A stretch of DNA of 45,807 nt from Anaerolineales bacterium (GTDB lineage: Bacteria > Chloroflexota > Anaerolineae > Anaerolineales > UBA11579). Below are positions 24,781-32,534 of the stretch, in pieces. Each line of letters starts with the position of its first letter. The first letter of the stretch is position 1. The position numbers were made by a program, and so were the translations under genes. The stretch is taken from NCBI GenBank assembly GCA_026129335.1, contig JAHCIH010000015.1, positions 1 to 45,807 on the forward strand. The letters run 5' to 3'. The notes beneath the pieces were generated by a model, which saw only the letters and a program-made list of their open reading frames with translations, was not told where the DNA came from and ran no database searches.

Positions 24781-25941
24781 TTAGGCGGCGAGCAGTTTGC
24801 GCCGGCTGAGCAGCATGACCAGCAGCAGGGCCAGCACGGCGATGCTCAGCAGGTTGATGCCGCTCCAGCCGGCAGTGTGCAGCAGCGCGCCGGCGGAAAA
24901 GGAAGAGAGCGCCTGCACGGCGAAGATGCTGAAATCGTTGCCTGCCTGGGCCTTGAAGCGCTCCTCAGGCCGGTAGGCCTTGGTGAGCATCACCGTACCG
25001 CCGACAAACAGCAGGTTCCAGCCGAGGCCGAGCAGCACCAGTGCGGTCCAGTAACCGGGGAGCTGCACGCTGAGCAGCGCGGCGAGGTTGGAGCCGACCA
25101 TCAGCACGGCGCCGGCCAGCACGATGCGCAGCGTGCCCAGTTTTTCGATCAGGAAGCCGGTGACCAGCGAGGGCAGGTACATGGCGATGATATGGCTTTG
25201 GATGACAAAGGCTGTGTCGCCCAAGTGATAGCCGCTGCCGTGCATGTGCAGCGGCGTGGCAGTCATTATGAAGCTCATCAGGCCATAGGAAGCCACACCG
25301 GCCAGCACGGCGACCTGGTAGTTGGGCTGCCGGGCGATTTCGCTCAGAGGCCGCCCGCTGCCCGCCACCTCGGTTTCCTGAATGGCCGTATTGCGATAGA
25401 AAGCCAGCAGCAACCCCGCCAGTATGTATAAGCCTGCCGCGGCGGCAAAGGAGCCTGCGTACAAGACGGGCAGCCAGGCCTGGCTGAGGGTGGCGATTTG
25501 CGGCCCGAGATAACCGGCGAGGATGCCGCCCACCAGCACCAGCGAAATGGCGCGCCCCGAAAATTGGGGCGGCACGCTTTCCGCGGCGGCAAAGCGGTAT
25601 TGCAAGCCAAAGGCGGCATTCTGGCCGATGAGGAAGATCCCCACGCAGAGCAGCACAAAGCTAGCTTGCACGATCGCCAGGGCGGACAGCGCCGCACCCA
25701 GGCCAGCCACCAGGGCGGACAGGATGAACCCTGCCTGGCGGCCGATGCGGCGCATGAGCAGCGCAGCCGGGATGCTGGCCAGCGCGGTGCTGACCACGCC
25801 CAGCGAGATGGGCAATGTGGCTAGGTTCGGGCTGGGTGCGATCCCCGCGCCGGCAATGCCGCTGAGCAGCACGACGATCGCTGCGCCGCTGGTGCCGATG
25901 GCCTGGCACAGGGCCAGCAGGAGTACGTTGCGGTAAGGCAC
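24781..25941 (-). CDS. MFS transporter (12-TM type)
   Basis: 386-residue major facilitator with about 12 hydrophobic segments. A loop 2-3 basic motif (LLMRRIGRQAGF) and a central loop near residue 190 are seen. The substrate cannot be inferred from sequence. The start is GTG 25941, 9 nt after the stop of the DinB-like gene on the same strand, so it belongs to the same unit as the genes upstream. Confidence 0.82.
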   Translation of the reverse strand: MPYRNVLLLALCQAIGTSGAAIVVLLSGIAGAGIAPSPNLATLPISLGVVSTALASIPAALLMRRIGRQAGFILSALVAGLGAALSALAIVQASFVLLCVGIFLIGQNAAFGLQYRFAAAESVPPQFSGRAISLVLVGGILAGYLGPQIATLSQAWLPVLYAGSFAAAAGLYILAGLLLAFYRNTAIQETEVAGSGRPLSEIARQPNYQVAVLAGVASYGLMSFIMTATPLHMHGSGYHLGDTAFVIQSHIIAMYLPSLVTGFLIEKLGTLRIVLAGAVLMVGSNLAALLSVQLPGYWTALVLLGLGWNLLFVGGTVMLTKAYRPEERFKAQAGNDFSIFAVQALSSFSAGALLHTAGWSGINLLSIAVLALLLVMLLSRRKLLAA

Positions 25942-25950
25942 TTGGGCGGC

Positions 25951-26490
25951 TTAGCCTTCGATGATGGTGCGCATCCAGGGGATGTGCTGCTCGGAGTGAC
26001 CGAAGCTGTTGCCCGCCAGGTAGGCGATTACCGGCTCTTCGCGGTTCTCGGCCCAGGGCTGAAAGTGTTTGTAGGGCAGCACCAGCTCCTCTGCGGGCAG
26101 CGCTTCGATGCGGGCCACGAATTCCTGGTGGCTTTCCTCCAGCGCCCCGCGCACTTCATCGATACTCAGACCTTCGTGTTGTTGCTGGATGGCGGCATTG
26201 ACTTCGTCGTAGCCGCGGGCCAGCGTATCCCACAATTCTTCGGAGAGGCCCATCGCCCCGCGACGGGGCTGCTTGTCCAGCAGGGCAGTCATGCCGTTTT
26301 GCCAGACCGCCAGATGGATCAGGTGATCCTTGGCCGTCCAGCCGGCTGCGTCGGTCGGCGTGGTCAGTTGTTCGTCGGTGTAGCCGCCGATGAAATCCTG
26401 GAGCTGCTTCCAGCCTTCGCGGATCTTGGTGAGTAGCTTTTCTTTGAGTTTTGCGGGGTCTTCGTTCATCGAAGCGGGTTTCTCGGTCAT
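25951..26490 (-). CDS. DinB/ClbS-like four-helix protein
   Basis: 179-residue protein of the DinB superfamily, closest in layout to ClbS/DfsB: KEKLLTKIREGWKQLQDFI, GWTAKDHLIHLAVWQ and the C-terminal NSFGHSEQHIPWM. The His residues in KDHLIH and GHSEQH are the usual metal-site positions of this fold. Family members are thiol transferases, or, as ClbS, hydrolases that protect against genotoxins. ATG 26490 overlaps the upstream stop as ATGA, so translation is coupled to the DUF3592 gene. Confidence 0.75.
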   Translation of the reverse strand: MTEKPASMNEDPAKLKEKLLTKIREGWKQLQDFIGGYTDEQLTTPTDAAGWTAKDHLIHLAVWQNGMTALLDKQPRRGAMGLSEELWDTLARGYDEVNAAIQQQHEGLSIDEVRGALEESHQEFVARIEALPAEELVLPYKHFQPWAENREEPVIAYLAGNSFGHSEQHIPWMRTIIEG

Positions 26491-26978
26491 GCGTACACCT
26501 CGGTATTGGTCTTCTTCAAGCGGGAGCGCAGGAACCAAAAGCCATTCACGGCCACCGCAGTGAACAGGGTGGAGGGGCAGAGCAGTGCGGTGACGAGCCA
26601 CATCTCGAAGAACGAGTTCACCACGGCGTCGTTGGGGTCTTCGGGATTGTAGAGGATCTCAACCTGCTGCCCGACCTGGTAGGCTGGCGGGCTGCTCGCG
26701 TTCCTGCTTTCGAAGCCATATTGCTGGCCCTCTACCGTGTATTCGAAGACCGGGCTGTACACGCAGCAGTCGCCCTCACTGTCGCTGGACGATACCATGC
26801 GGACTACATGGGCTATCGTGCGCTCGCCGCCGGTGTACAGCCGGTAGCTGCGCCAACCGAAAAAGACGGTGGCGGCCAACATGCCCACGACCATCAGGTT
26901 CAGAGCGCCCAGCAACAAACAGCCGAAGCCGCCGCTTCGCCGTGGAGCTGGTTCCTCGTATTGCCTGTAATCATCCAT
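26487..26978 (-). CDS. DUF3592 membrane protein (short copy)
   Basis: 163-residue protein: N-terminal cytoplasmic tail, one TM helix (CLLLGALNLMVVGMLAATVFF), a beta-rich domain with CCVYSPVFEYTVEG, YQVGQQVEILYNPEDPNDAVV, and a second TM helix. This is the DUF3592 layout. It is a paralogue of the next gene (27042-27653), sharing DGDCCVYSPVFEYTV-type and PPAYRVGQ-type blocks. Role unknown. Confidence 0.82.
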   Translation of the reverse strand: MDDYRQYEEPAPRRSGGFGCLLLGALNLMVVGMLAATVFFGWRSYRLYTGGERTIAHVVRMVSSSDSEGDCCVYSPVFEYTVEGQQYGFESRNASSPPAYQVGQQVEILYNPEDPNDAVVNSFFEMWLVTALLCPSTLFTAVAVNGFWFLRSRLKKTNTEVYA

Positions 26979-27041
26979 CGATGTGTCCCCTTGCTGCAGG
27001 GCACCGCCAGCCTTCCTGAACTTCTTCGCTGATCGCGTTTC

Positions 27042-27653
27042 TTAGTCGCTGTCAAACACGGGCCGGCCGCTGCGCATTCTGACGAAGGCCAGCCCGTTGA
27101 GCACCACGGCCAGCACAATTGCCGCTCCGCAAAGCATGGTGGCCACCAGCCATAGTTCGCTGAACGAATTGACCGCGGCATCGCTGGGGTTATTGATATT
27201 GTAGATGACCTCCACCTCTTGCCCCACGCGGTAGGCGGGCGGGTTGCTGGAATTCAGGCTTTCGAAGGTGTGGCGGCGGCCATTCACTGTATATTCAAAG
27301 ACAGGAGAGTACACGCAACAGTCGCCGTCGCCGTCGGTTGATTCCGACAGGGCAATCACGCGTGCCATCGTAGTTTCTCCGTTGCTCGTGATTGTGTAGC
27401 TGGGCCAACCAAACCACAAGGCGCCGGCGGCCATGGCCACCACCATCAGGTTGAACAGTGCCAGCAGCAGCAGGTTGCCAAGCAGGCTGGGCCCGCGATG
27501 GCGTTCCCTTTCGGCCTGTTCAATTTCAGCCTGTTCAATGATTCTGTTGGCTCGCTCTTCGTGTTTCTGGGCCATCTTCTCGCTGTATTCAAGGACTTTG
27601 TTGATTCGCTCCTCTTGTTTGCGGGCCATTTTCTCAATCTTGTCTTCGTCCAT
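27042..27653 (-). CDS. DUF3592 membrane protein with coiled-coil N-terminus
   Basis: 203-residue protein. The cytoplasmic N-terminus is a charged coiled coil built from two 18-residue units (KMARKQEERINKVLEYSE and KMAQKHEERANRIIEQAE, residues about 7-42). A TM helix, the DUF3592 domain (CCVYSPVFEYTVNG, RVGQEVEVIYNINNPSDA) and a second TM helix follow. The start at 27653 is set by AAAGGAG 6 nt upstream; an earlier ATG at 27683 overlaps a TACAAT -10 box. It is probably cotranscribed with the shorter paralogue. Confidence 0.82.
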   Translation of the reverse strand: MDEDKIEKMARKQEERINKVLEYSEKMAQKHEERANRIIEQAEIEQAERERHRGPSLLGNLLLLALFNLMVVAMAAGALWFGWPSYTITSNGETTMARVIALSESTDGDGDCCVYSPVFEYTVNGRRHTFESLNSSNPPAYRVGQEVEVIYNINNPSDAAVNSFSELWLVATMLCGAAIVLAVVLNGLAFVRMRSGRPVFDSD

Positions 27654-27770
27654 CTGGAACTCCTTTGGCGAAATGATGTGCATTGTACAACGTATGCCTC
27701 CCTTACTTATTTTTTTCCCCGCAACCCATGGGCGTGTAAAATACCTCTACCAACGTATCGGGAGAGTCTC

Positions 27771-28664
27771 TTGGCAAAGCGTTCTTTTGGCGGCCAGAAA
27801 GCCGCAGACTTTGACTTCAAGGCCATTACCTATGAAAAGAAGGATGGCCGCGCCACGGTCACCTTCAACCGGCCGGCGGTGCTCAACGCGGTGAACCACC
27901 AGATGCTCACCGAGCTCAACGCCGCCTTCAAGGACGCCAGCTGGGATGATTCCGTGGCGGTGCTGGTTCTGACCGGGGCGGGGGAGCGCGCCTTTTGCAC
28001 CGGCGCCGACCTGGGCGAGCAAAAGCAGTTCTTGCGGCGGCCGCGCGATTATTGGAAGTGGATGGGCGACTTCATCGAGGCCCATGAGCGCCTGCGCAAC
28101 CTGGGCAAGCCGGCCGTCGCTAGGCTCAACGGCATTGTGGTCGGCGGGGGCAACGAGTTCAACATCAGCTGCGACTTGGCCGTTGCGGCGGACGACATCT
28201 ACATCCGCCATGTGGGCACCAGCCACGGCAGCGTGCCGCTGGCCGGGGCCACGCAGTTCCTGCCGCTGATCGTGGGCGAGCGGCGGGCGCGCGAGATCCT
28301 GTTTCTGAACGAAGAGATCCCCGCCGCCAAGGCAGAACAGTGGGGGCTGGTCAACTGGGTCGTGCCGCGCGCCGAGCTGGACGCAAAGGTCGACGAAATT
28401 GTCGACAAGCTCAAGGCCAAGTTCCCTGAGAAGACGCGCTACGCCAAGCAGCAGCTCAATTTCTGGCGCGACCTGAGCTGGCACAGCACCATCGGCCACG
28501 GCCGCGACTGGCTGGCGGTGCACAACACCAGCCCGGAGACCTGGGAAGGCGTGCGCGCCTTCGATGAAAAGCGCAAGCCGGATTACGACGAAATCCGCCG
28601 CCGCTGGGCGGAAGATGGCGCACCGGAGTGGCTGGATGGGGAGATGCCGGAGATCGAGGACTAG
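27771..28664 (+). CDS. enoyl-CoA hydratase/isomerase family protein (BamA/Oah-like features)
   Basis: 297-residue crotonase-fold protein. The start is TTG 27771 with GGGAGAG 5 nt upstream. The oxyanion blocks are AFCTGADLGEQ and VVGGGNEFNISCDLAVAADD. The stretch YIRHVGTSHGSVPLAGATQF and the long C-terminal tail (ETWEGVRAFDEKRKPDYDE) differ from simple hydratases and recall 6-oxocyclohexene-carbonyl-CoA hydrolases and related ring-opening enzymes. PaaG-type isomerase is an alternative, given the paa genes downstream. It heads the 27.8-34 kb gene cluster. Confidence 0.85.
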   Translation: MAKRSFGGQKAADFDFKAITYEKKDGRATVTFNRPAVLNAVNHQMLTELNAAFKDASWDDSVAVLVLTGAGERAFCTGADLGEQKQFLRRPRDYWKWMGDFIEAHERLRNLGKPAVARLNGIVVGGGNEFNISCDLAVAADDIYIRHVGTSHGSVPLAGATQFLPLIVGERRAREILFLNEEIPAAKAEQWGLVNWVVPRAELDAKVDEIVDKLKAKFPEKTRYAKQQLNFWRDLSWHSTIGHGRDWLAVHNTSPETWEGVRAFDEKRKPDYDEIRRRWAEDGAPEWLDGEMPEIED

Positions 28665-28669
28665 ATTTG

Positions 28670-29290
28670 GTGGGCAAACAGCCGCGCAGTCGCAAGGGTA
28701 TTCGTTTGCCCGAGTATGACTATGCCCAACCCGGGGCCTATTTCGTCACCATTTCCAGTTATAAGAAAGTCAATATTTTTGGCACTGTTGTACATGAAGA
28801 AGTACAGCTGAATGATTTCGGGGAGATTGCGCAGCGAGGCTGGCAAGCTATACCGAAGCATTTTGCATCAGTGAGCGTCGACGCGTTCATTGTCATGCCC
28901 AACCACATTCATGGCATCTTATTCATAAACGAAGATGAAGCATCTGTGCAAAGGAAGAATTATAAGCAGGGACAAACGTCACAGATACGCGTAGGGGCGC
29001 AGCATGCTGCGCCAATTGACGCAGCTCTCGACCAAATATCCGTAGGGGCGAGGCATGCCTCGCCCCTACACAAATCACGCGGGGCTTCATCAGGCTCATT
29101 GGGTGCAATCATTGGTTCTTATAAATCCTCGGTCTCGCGCGAAGTCAACAAACTGCGTCGCGCAACCTCTCCGCCCATTTGGCAGCGCAATTATTATGAA
29201 CGCGTCGTCCGCAATCAGGAAGAATTAGACGCACTTCGCCACTATGTCACATATAATTTCCTCAAGCCACTAACTTATAGGAATGGATAA
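28670..29290 (+). CDS. REP-associated tyrosine transposase (RAYT, Y1_Tnp)
   Basis: 206-residue single-strand transposase of the IS200/IS605-like RAYT group that moves or maintains REP palindromes. The opening SRKGIRLPEYDYAQPGAYFV, the HUH motif in VMPNHIHGILF and the Tyr in IIGSYKSSV are present, and the C-terminal RNYYERVVRNQEEL block is typical. The middle (about residues 108-140) is encoded by two copies of the 28-bp palindrome, read in one frame as VGAQHAAPI and VGARHASPL. Start GTG 28670 or TTG 28667; it begins 5 nt after the hydratase stop and its stop abuts the next ATG. Confidence 0.9.
   Translation: MGKQPRSRKGIRLPEYDYAQPGAYFVTISSYKKVNIFGTVVHEEVQLNDFGEIAQRGWQAIPKHFASVSVDAFIVMPNHIHGILFINEDEASVQRKNYKQGQTSQIRVGAQHAAPIDAALDQISVGARHASPLHKSRGASSGSLGAIIGSYKSSVSREVNKLRRATSPPIWQRNYYERVVRNQEELDALRHYVTYNFLKPLTYRNG
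28991..29014. repeat. degenerate copy of the 28-bp palindrome inside RAYT
   Basis: GTAGGGGCGCAGCATGCTGC followed by GCCA; the core GCGCAGCATGCTGCGC is a perfect palindrome but the last bases have decayed. It begins exactly 51 bp before the intact copy at 29042, so both are read in the same frame. Confidence 0.8.
29042..29069. repeat. intact 28-bp palindrome inside RAYT
   Basis: Perfect inverted repeat with half-site GTAGGGGCGAGGCA, identical to the intergenic copy at 15870-15897. It is read as VGARHASPL in the transposase. Confidence 0.88.
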
Positions 29291-30784
29291 ATGAAGAAAG
29301 CACTCCCTGAATACGACTTTCAGCCCGCCACTCTCAAGGTTCTTGAGGACTCACCCAAGAAACTGTTCATCAACAATGAATGGGTCGCGGCGCAATCCGG
29401 CGAGACCTTCGAGACGCTGAACCCCGCCACCGGTGCGCCGCTGGCCGCTGCCGCCCTGGCCGGCGCGGCCGACGTGGATGCGGCGGTGGCTGCTGCCCAG
29501 GCCGCTTTCCCGGCCTGGGGCAGCAGCATCGCCGCCGAGCGCGCCGAGAAGCTGTTCAAGCTGGCCGACCTGATCGACCAGCACGCCGACATGCTGGCCG
29601 AGCTGGAGACGCTGGACAACGGCAAGCCGATCCGCGTGGCGCGCCGCGGCGATCTGCCCTACGTCACCAAGCACCTGCGCTACCAGGCGGGCTGGGCCGA
29701 CAAAATCGAGGGCAGCACTGTGCCGGTCACCTTCCCCAACCAGTTCGTCTACACCCGCCGCGAGCCGCTGGGCGTGGTCGCCGCCATCATCCCCTGGAAC
29801 TTTCCGCTGCTGATGGCCATCTGGAAGCTGGGGCCGGCGCTGGCCGCCGGCAACACGCTGATCCTCAAGCCCGCCGAGCAGACGCCGTTGTCCGCGCTGT
29901 ACCTGGCCGACTTGATCCGCGAGGCCGGCTTCCCGCCCGGCGTGGTCAACATTCTCACCGGGCCGGGCGAGCCCACCGGCGCGGCGTTGGCCGCGCACCC
30001 GGGCATCGCCAAGGTGGCCTTCACCGGCTCCACCGCGGTGGGTGCCAAGATCATGGCTGCCGCGGCGGCCAGCAACCTCAAGCGGGTCAGCCTGGAGCTG
30101 GGCGGCAAGTCGCCCAACGTGATCTTTGCCGACGCCGACATGGCCAGCGCGGTGCGCGGCGCGCAGTGGGCCGTGTTCAGCACCGCCGGGCAGGAATGCG
30201 TGGCGGGCACGCGTCTCTTCGTCGAGCGCGCCGCCTACGACCAAGTGGTCGATGGCCTCAAGCAGAATGTGGAGAAGATGGTCGTGGACCATGGCTTCGC
30301 CGAGAAAGTGCACGTCGGCCCGCTGATTAGCCAGGCGCAGATGGAGCGCGTGCAGGGCTACATCGACCAAGGCCAGCAGGCCGGCGCCGAGATCGTCGCC
30401 GGCGGCGGGCGCGTGGGCGAGCAAGGCTACTTCTTGCAGCCGACCATCTTCGCTTATCAGGACGATACGTTAAAATTGGTGCAAGAGGAAATCTTCGGCC
30501 CGGTGGTGGCGGTGACCGCCTTCGATAGCGAAGACGAACTCATCGCCCGGGCCAACGACACCCAATACGGCTTGGCCGCCGGCGTGTGGACCCGCGACGT
30601 GGGCAAGGCCCACCGCTACGCCCACGCCGTCCAGGCGGGCACGGTGTGGATCAATGGCTACGGCATGATCGACCCGGCGGCCCCTTTCGGCGGCTACAAG
30701 ATGTCCGGCTTCGGCCGCGAGATGGGCAAGGAAGCCATTGACCTGTATACCCAGGTGAAGACGGTTTGGGTGAATACGCAGTGA
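29291..30784 (+). CDS. aldehyde dehydrogenase (NAD(P)-dependent)
   Basis: 497-residue ALDH-superfamily enzyme that oxidises an aldehyde to its acid. The catalytic Cys is in GQECVAGTRLF, the general base Glu in LELGGKSPNVIF, and the cofactor loop in FTGSTAVGAKI; PWNFPLLMAIWKLGPALAAG is the usual active-site entrance. It is most like betaine/phenylacetaldehyde-type dehydrogenases. Next to paaABCD it could feed phenylacetate or process a ring-cleavage aldehyde, but it is not the fused PaaZ. Its ATG directly follows the RAYT stop (TAAATG) with no clear Shine-Dalgarno site. Confidence 0.92.
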   Translation: MKKALPEYDFQPATLKVLEDSPKKLFINNEWVAAQSGETFETLNPATGAPLAAAALAGAADVDAAVAAAQAAFPAWGSSIAAERAEKLFKLADLIDQHADMLAELETLDNGKPIRVARRGDLPYVTKHLRYQAGWADKIEGSTVPVTFPNQFVYTRREPLGVVAAIIPWNFPLLMAIWKLGPALAAGNTLILKPAEQTPLSALYLADLIREAGFPPGVVNILTGPGEPTGAALAAHPGIAKVAFTGSTAVGAKIMAAAAASNLKRVSLELGGKSPNVIFADADMASAVRGAQWAVFSTAGQECVAGTRLFVERAAYDQVVDGLKQNVEKMVVDHGFAEKVHVGPLISQAQMERVQGYIDQGQQAGAEIVAGGGRVGEQGYFLQPTIFAYQDDTLKLVQEEIFGPVVAVTAFDSEDELIARANDTQYGLAAGVWTRDVGKAHRYAHAVQAGTVWINGYGMIDPAAPFGGYKMSGFGREMGKEAIDLYTQVKTVWVNTQ

Positions 30785-30840
30785 TTAGAGAACGGAGATT
30801 AGAGATTGGAGATTACCGAATCTCTAGTCTCCAATCTCAA
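30785..30840. repeat. heptad-repeat hairpin (GGAGATT family)
   Basis: GGAGATT, AGAGATT, GGAGATT run in tandem (30794-30814) and face AATCTCTAGTCTCCAATCTC. The arms pair with about three mismatches in 20. It lies between aldehyde dehydrogenase and paaA. Confidence 0.78.
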
Positions 30841-30877
30841 GCTTCCAAACTAACTACAATCGTTAGATTGAGGAAAC

Positions 30878-31849
30878 ATGTACGGCGCAGACGTTGAACA
30901 AATCGCCATCGAGTTGAACGAAGACCCGCAGAAGCTGGCGGACTTCGAGGCGCGCATCGCCCGCGGCGAGAAGATCGAGCCGGGCGACTGGATGCCGACG
31001 GAATACCGCCGCCAGCTGATCCGCATGATCTCACAGCATGCCCACAGCGAAGTGGTCGGCATGCTGCCGGAAGGCGCCTGGATCACCCGCGCCCCCTCGC
31101 TGCGCCGCAAGCTGATCCTGATCGCCAAGGTGCAAGACGAAGCGGGCCACGGCCAATACCTCTACCATGCCGCCGAGACGCTGGGCGCGACACGCGAAGA
31201 GATGCTCGACGCGCTACTCAGCGGCAAGGCCAAATACTCCAGCATCTTCAACTACCACACGACCACCTGGGCCGATAACGGCGCCATCGGCTGGTTGGTG
31301 GACGGCGCGGCGATCCTCAACCAGACCATGCTGGCACGCTGCTCCTACGGCCCGTATTCCCGCGCCATGGTGCGCATATGTATGGAAGAGAACTTCCATC
31401 GCAAGCAGGGCCAGGAAATGATCATCCTCTATTCGCAGGGCACACCGACCCAGCGGGCGATGGTGCAGGATGCGATTACCCGCTGGTGGTGGCCCACGCT
31501 GATGATGTTCGGCCCGCACGATGCGGACAGCCCCAACTCGGCGCTGCTGATCCGCTGGGGCATCAAGACGCGCACCAACGACCAGTTGCGCCAGGAATTC
31601 GTTAACCAACTTGCCCCCGACCTGCAGGCCTGCGGCATCCAGATCCCCGATCCCGAGCTGCGCTACGACGAGGCCAGCGGCAACTGGCTGTTCGGTGCGA
31701 TCGACTGGGATGAGTTCTGGCGGGTGATCAAGGGCGACGGCCCGGCCAACGCCGAGCGCATGGCCGCCCGCCGCCAGGCGCACGAAGACGGCCGCTGGGT
31801 GCGCGAAGCACTGAGTGCATACGCGGCCAAAAGCCAAGTACAACTGTGA
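30878..31849 (+). CDS. paaA: phenylacetyl-CoA 1,2-epoxidase subunit PaaA
   Basis: 323-residue catalytic subunit of the ring 1,2-phenylacetyl-CoA epoxidase, a diiron enzyme that uses O2. The iron-binding motifs are visible as EAGHGQYLY (with the Glu/His pair) and EENFHRKQG in the second half; [12 protein letters not shown] and [11 protein letters not shown] match PaaA closely. Length is normal. It starts 17 nt after a TACAAT box with GAGG before ATG 30878, so it may have its own promoter. It is followed by paaB, paaC and paaD. Confidence 0.95.
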   Translation: MYGADVEQIAIELNEDPQKLADFEARIARGEKIEPGDWMPTEYRRQLIRMISQHAHSEVVGMLPEGAWITRAPSLRRKLILIAKVQDEAGHGQYLYHAAETLGATREEMLDALLSGKAKYSSIFNYHTTTWADNGAIGWLVDGAAILNQTMLARCSYGPYSRAMVRICMEENFHRKQGQEMIILYSQGTPTQRAMVQDAITRWWWPTLMMFGPHDADSPNSALLIRWGIKTRTNDQLRQEFVNQLAPDLQACGIQIPDPELRYDEASGNWLFGAIDWDEFWRVIKGDGPANAERMAARRQAHEDGRWVREALSAYAAKSQVQL

Positions 31850-31908
31850 ATGCAGAAGTGAGAATTGTGAAGTACGGTTCACTTCCACATTCGCACTTCA
31901 GCAATCTA
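31850..31908. repeat. heptad-repeat hairpin (GAAGTGA family)
   Basis: GAAGTGA, GAATTGT, GAAGTAC on the left face ACTTCC-ACATTCG-CACTTC on the right. It fills most of the paaA-paaB gap. Confidence 0.65.
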
Positions 31909-31925
31909 ACCTGGTTTTGATTTCC

Positions 31926-32480
31926 ATGAACGACACCCAATGGCCCCGCTACGAAGTCTTCCAGCAAGAGGCTGAAGGCAAGCCCGTGCTGCACAACGGC
32001 ACGGTGCATGCCGCGGACATCGAGCTGGCCCTGTTGAACGCGCGCAGTGTTTTTGCACGCCGGCCCGATGCGACCCAGATGTGGGTGGCCCCCGCCGAGC
32101 AGATCACCAGCCGCACCCGCGAGGAACTGGCCGCTGATCCGCCTGCAGCCGAGGCGGCTGGCGCTGCCGAGGCGTACTACATCTTCGGCAAGCTGGCCGA
32201 GCAGGCACAGGCCAGCTTGCTCGGCGAGGTGGGGGCCGCCTCCGGAGAGGCGGCCGTGGCCGCTGCCCTGGCGCAATTCGGCGCCGAGGCGGCGCTGCGC
32301 TGGTGGGCCGTGCCCGCCGCGGCGGTGCTCAAATCCGACCCTGCCGATGCCGGCCCCATGTTCGCCCCCGCCCGCGAGAAAACCTACAAAGACCAGGCCG
32401 AATACCCTGTGGTGACGATGATGCGCCAATTGCGCGCCAAAGCAAATACGAACCACAAAGACACGGAGAACACAAAGTGA
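31926..32480 (+). CDS. paaB: phenylacetyl-CoA epoxidase subunit PaaB (long form)
   Basis: 184-residue PaaB, about twice the length of the proteobacterial protein. The PaaB fold is repeated: YEVFQQEAEGKPVLHNGTVHA and NARSVFARRP at the N-terminus, then a second region with YYIFGKLAEQAQ. It is a non-catalytic structural subunit of the PaaABC(E) complex. The last residues (NTNHKDTENTK) are encoded by the left arm of a 'accacaaag' repeat, which also supplies the stop codon, so the C-terminal tail was probably changed by an insertion. Confidence 0.9.
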   Translation: MNDTQWPRYEVFQQEAEGKPVLHNGTVHAADIELALLNARSVFARRPDATQMWVAPAEQITSRTREELAADPPAAEAAGAAEAYYIFGKLAEQAQASLLGEVGAASGEAAVAAALAQFGAEAALRWWAVPAAAVLKSDPADAGPMFAPAREKTYKDQAEYPVVTMMRQLRAKANTNHKDTENTK

Positions 32481-32534
32481 AGCTCTGTGGAAGAAGAATT
32501 TTTCTTCGTGTCCTTTGTGCCTTTGTGGTGAGAA
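32449..32534. repeat. CACAAAG inverted repeat spanning the paaB stop and paaC start
   Basis: Left arm AACCACAAAGACACGGAGAA at 32450-32469, right arm TTTCTTCGTGTCC...TTTGTGGTGA ending just before ATG 32535. The left arm is translated as the PaaB tail; the right arm gives the purine-rich GGTGAGAA before the paaC ATG. Confidence 0.8.

Noticed and set aside
28628..28670. Upstream ATG start for the RAYT gene
   Set aside because: It lies inside the 3' end of the hydratase gene in another frame; the family N-terminus begins just after GTG 28670.
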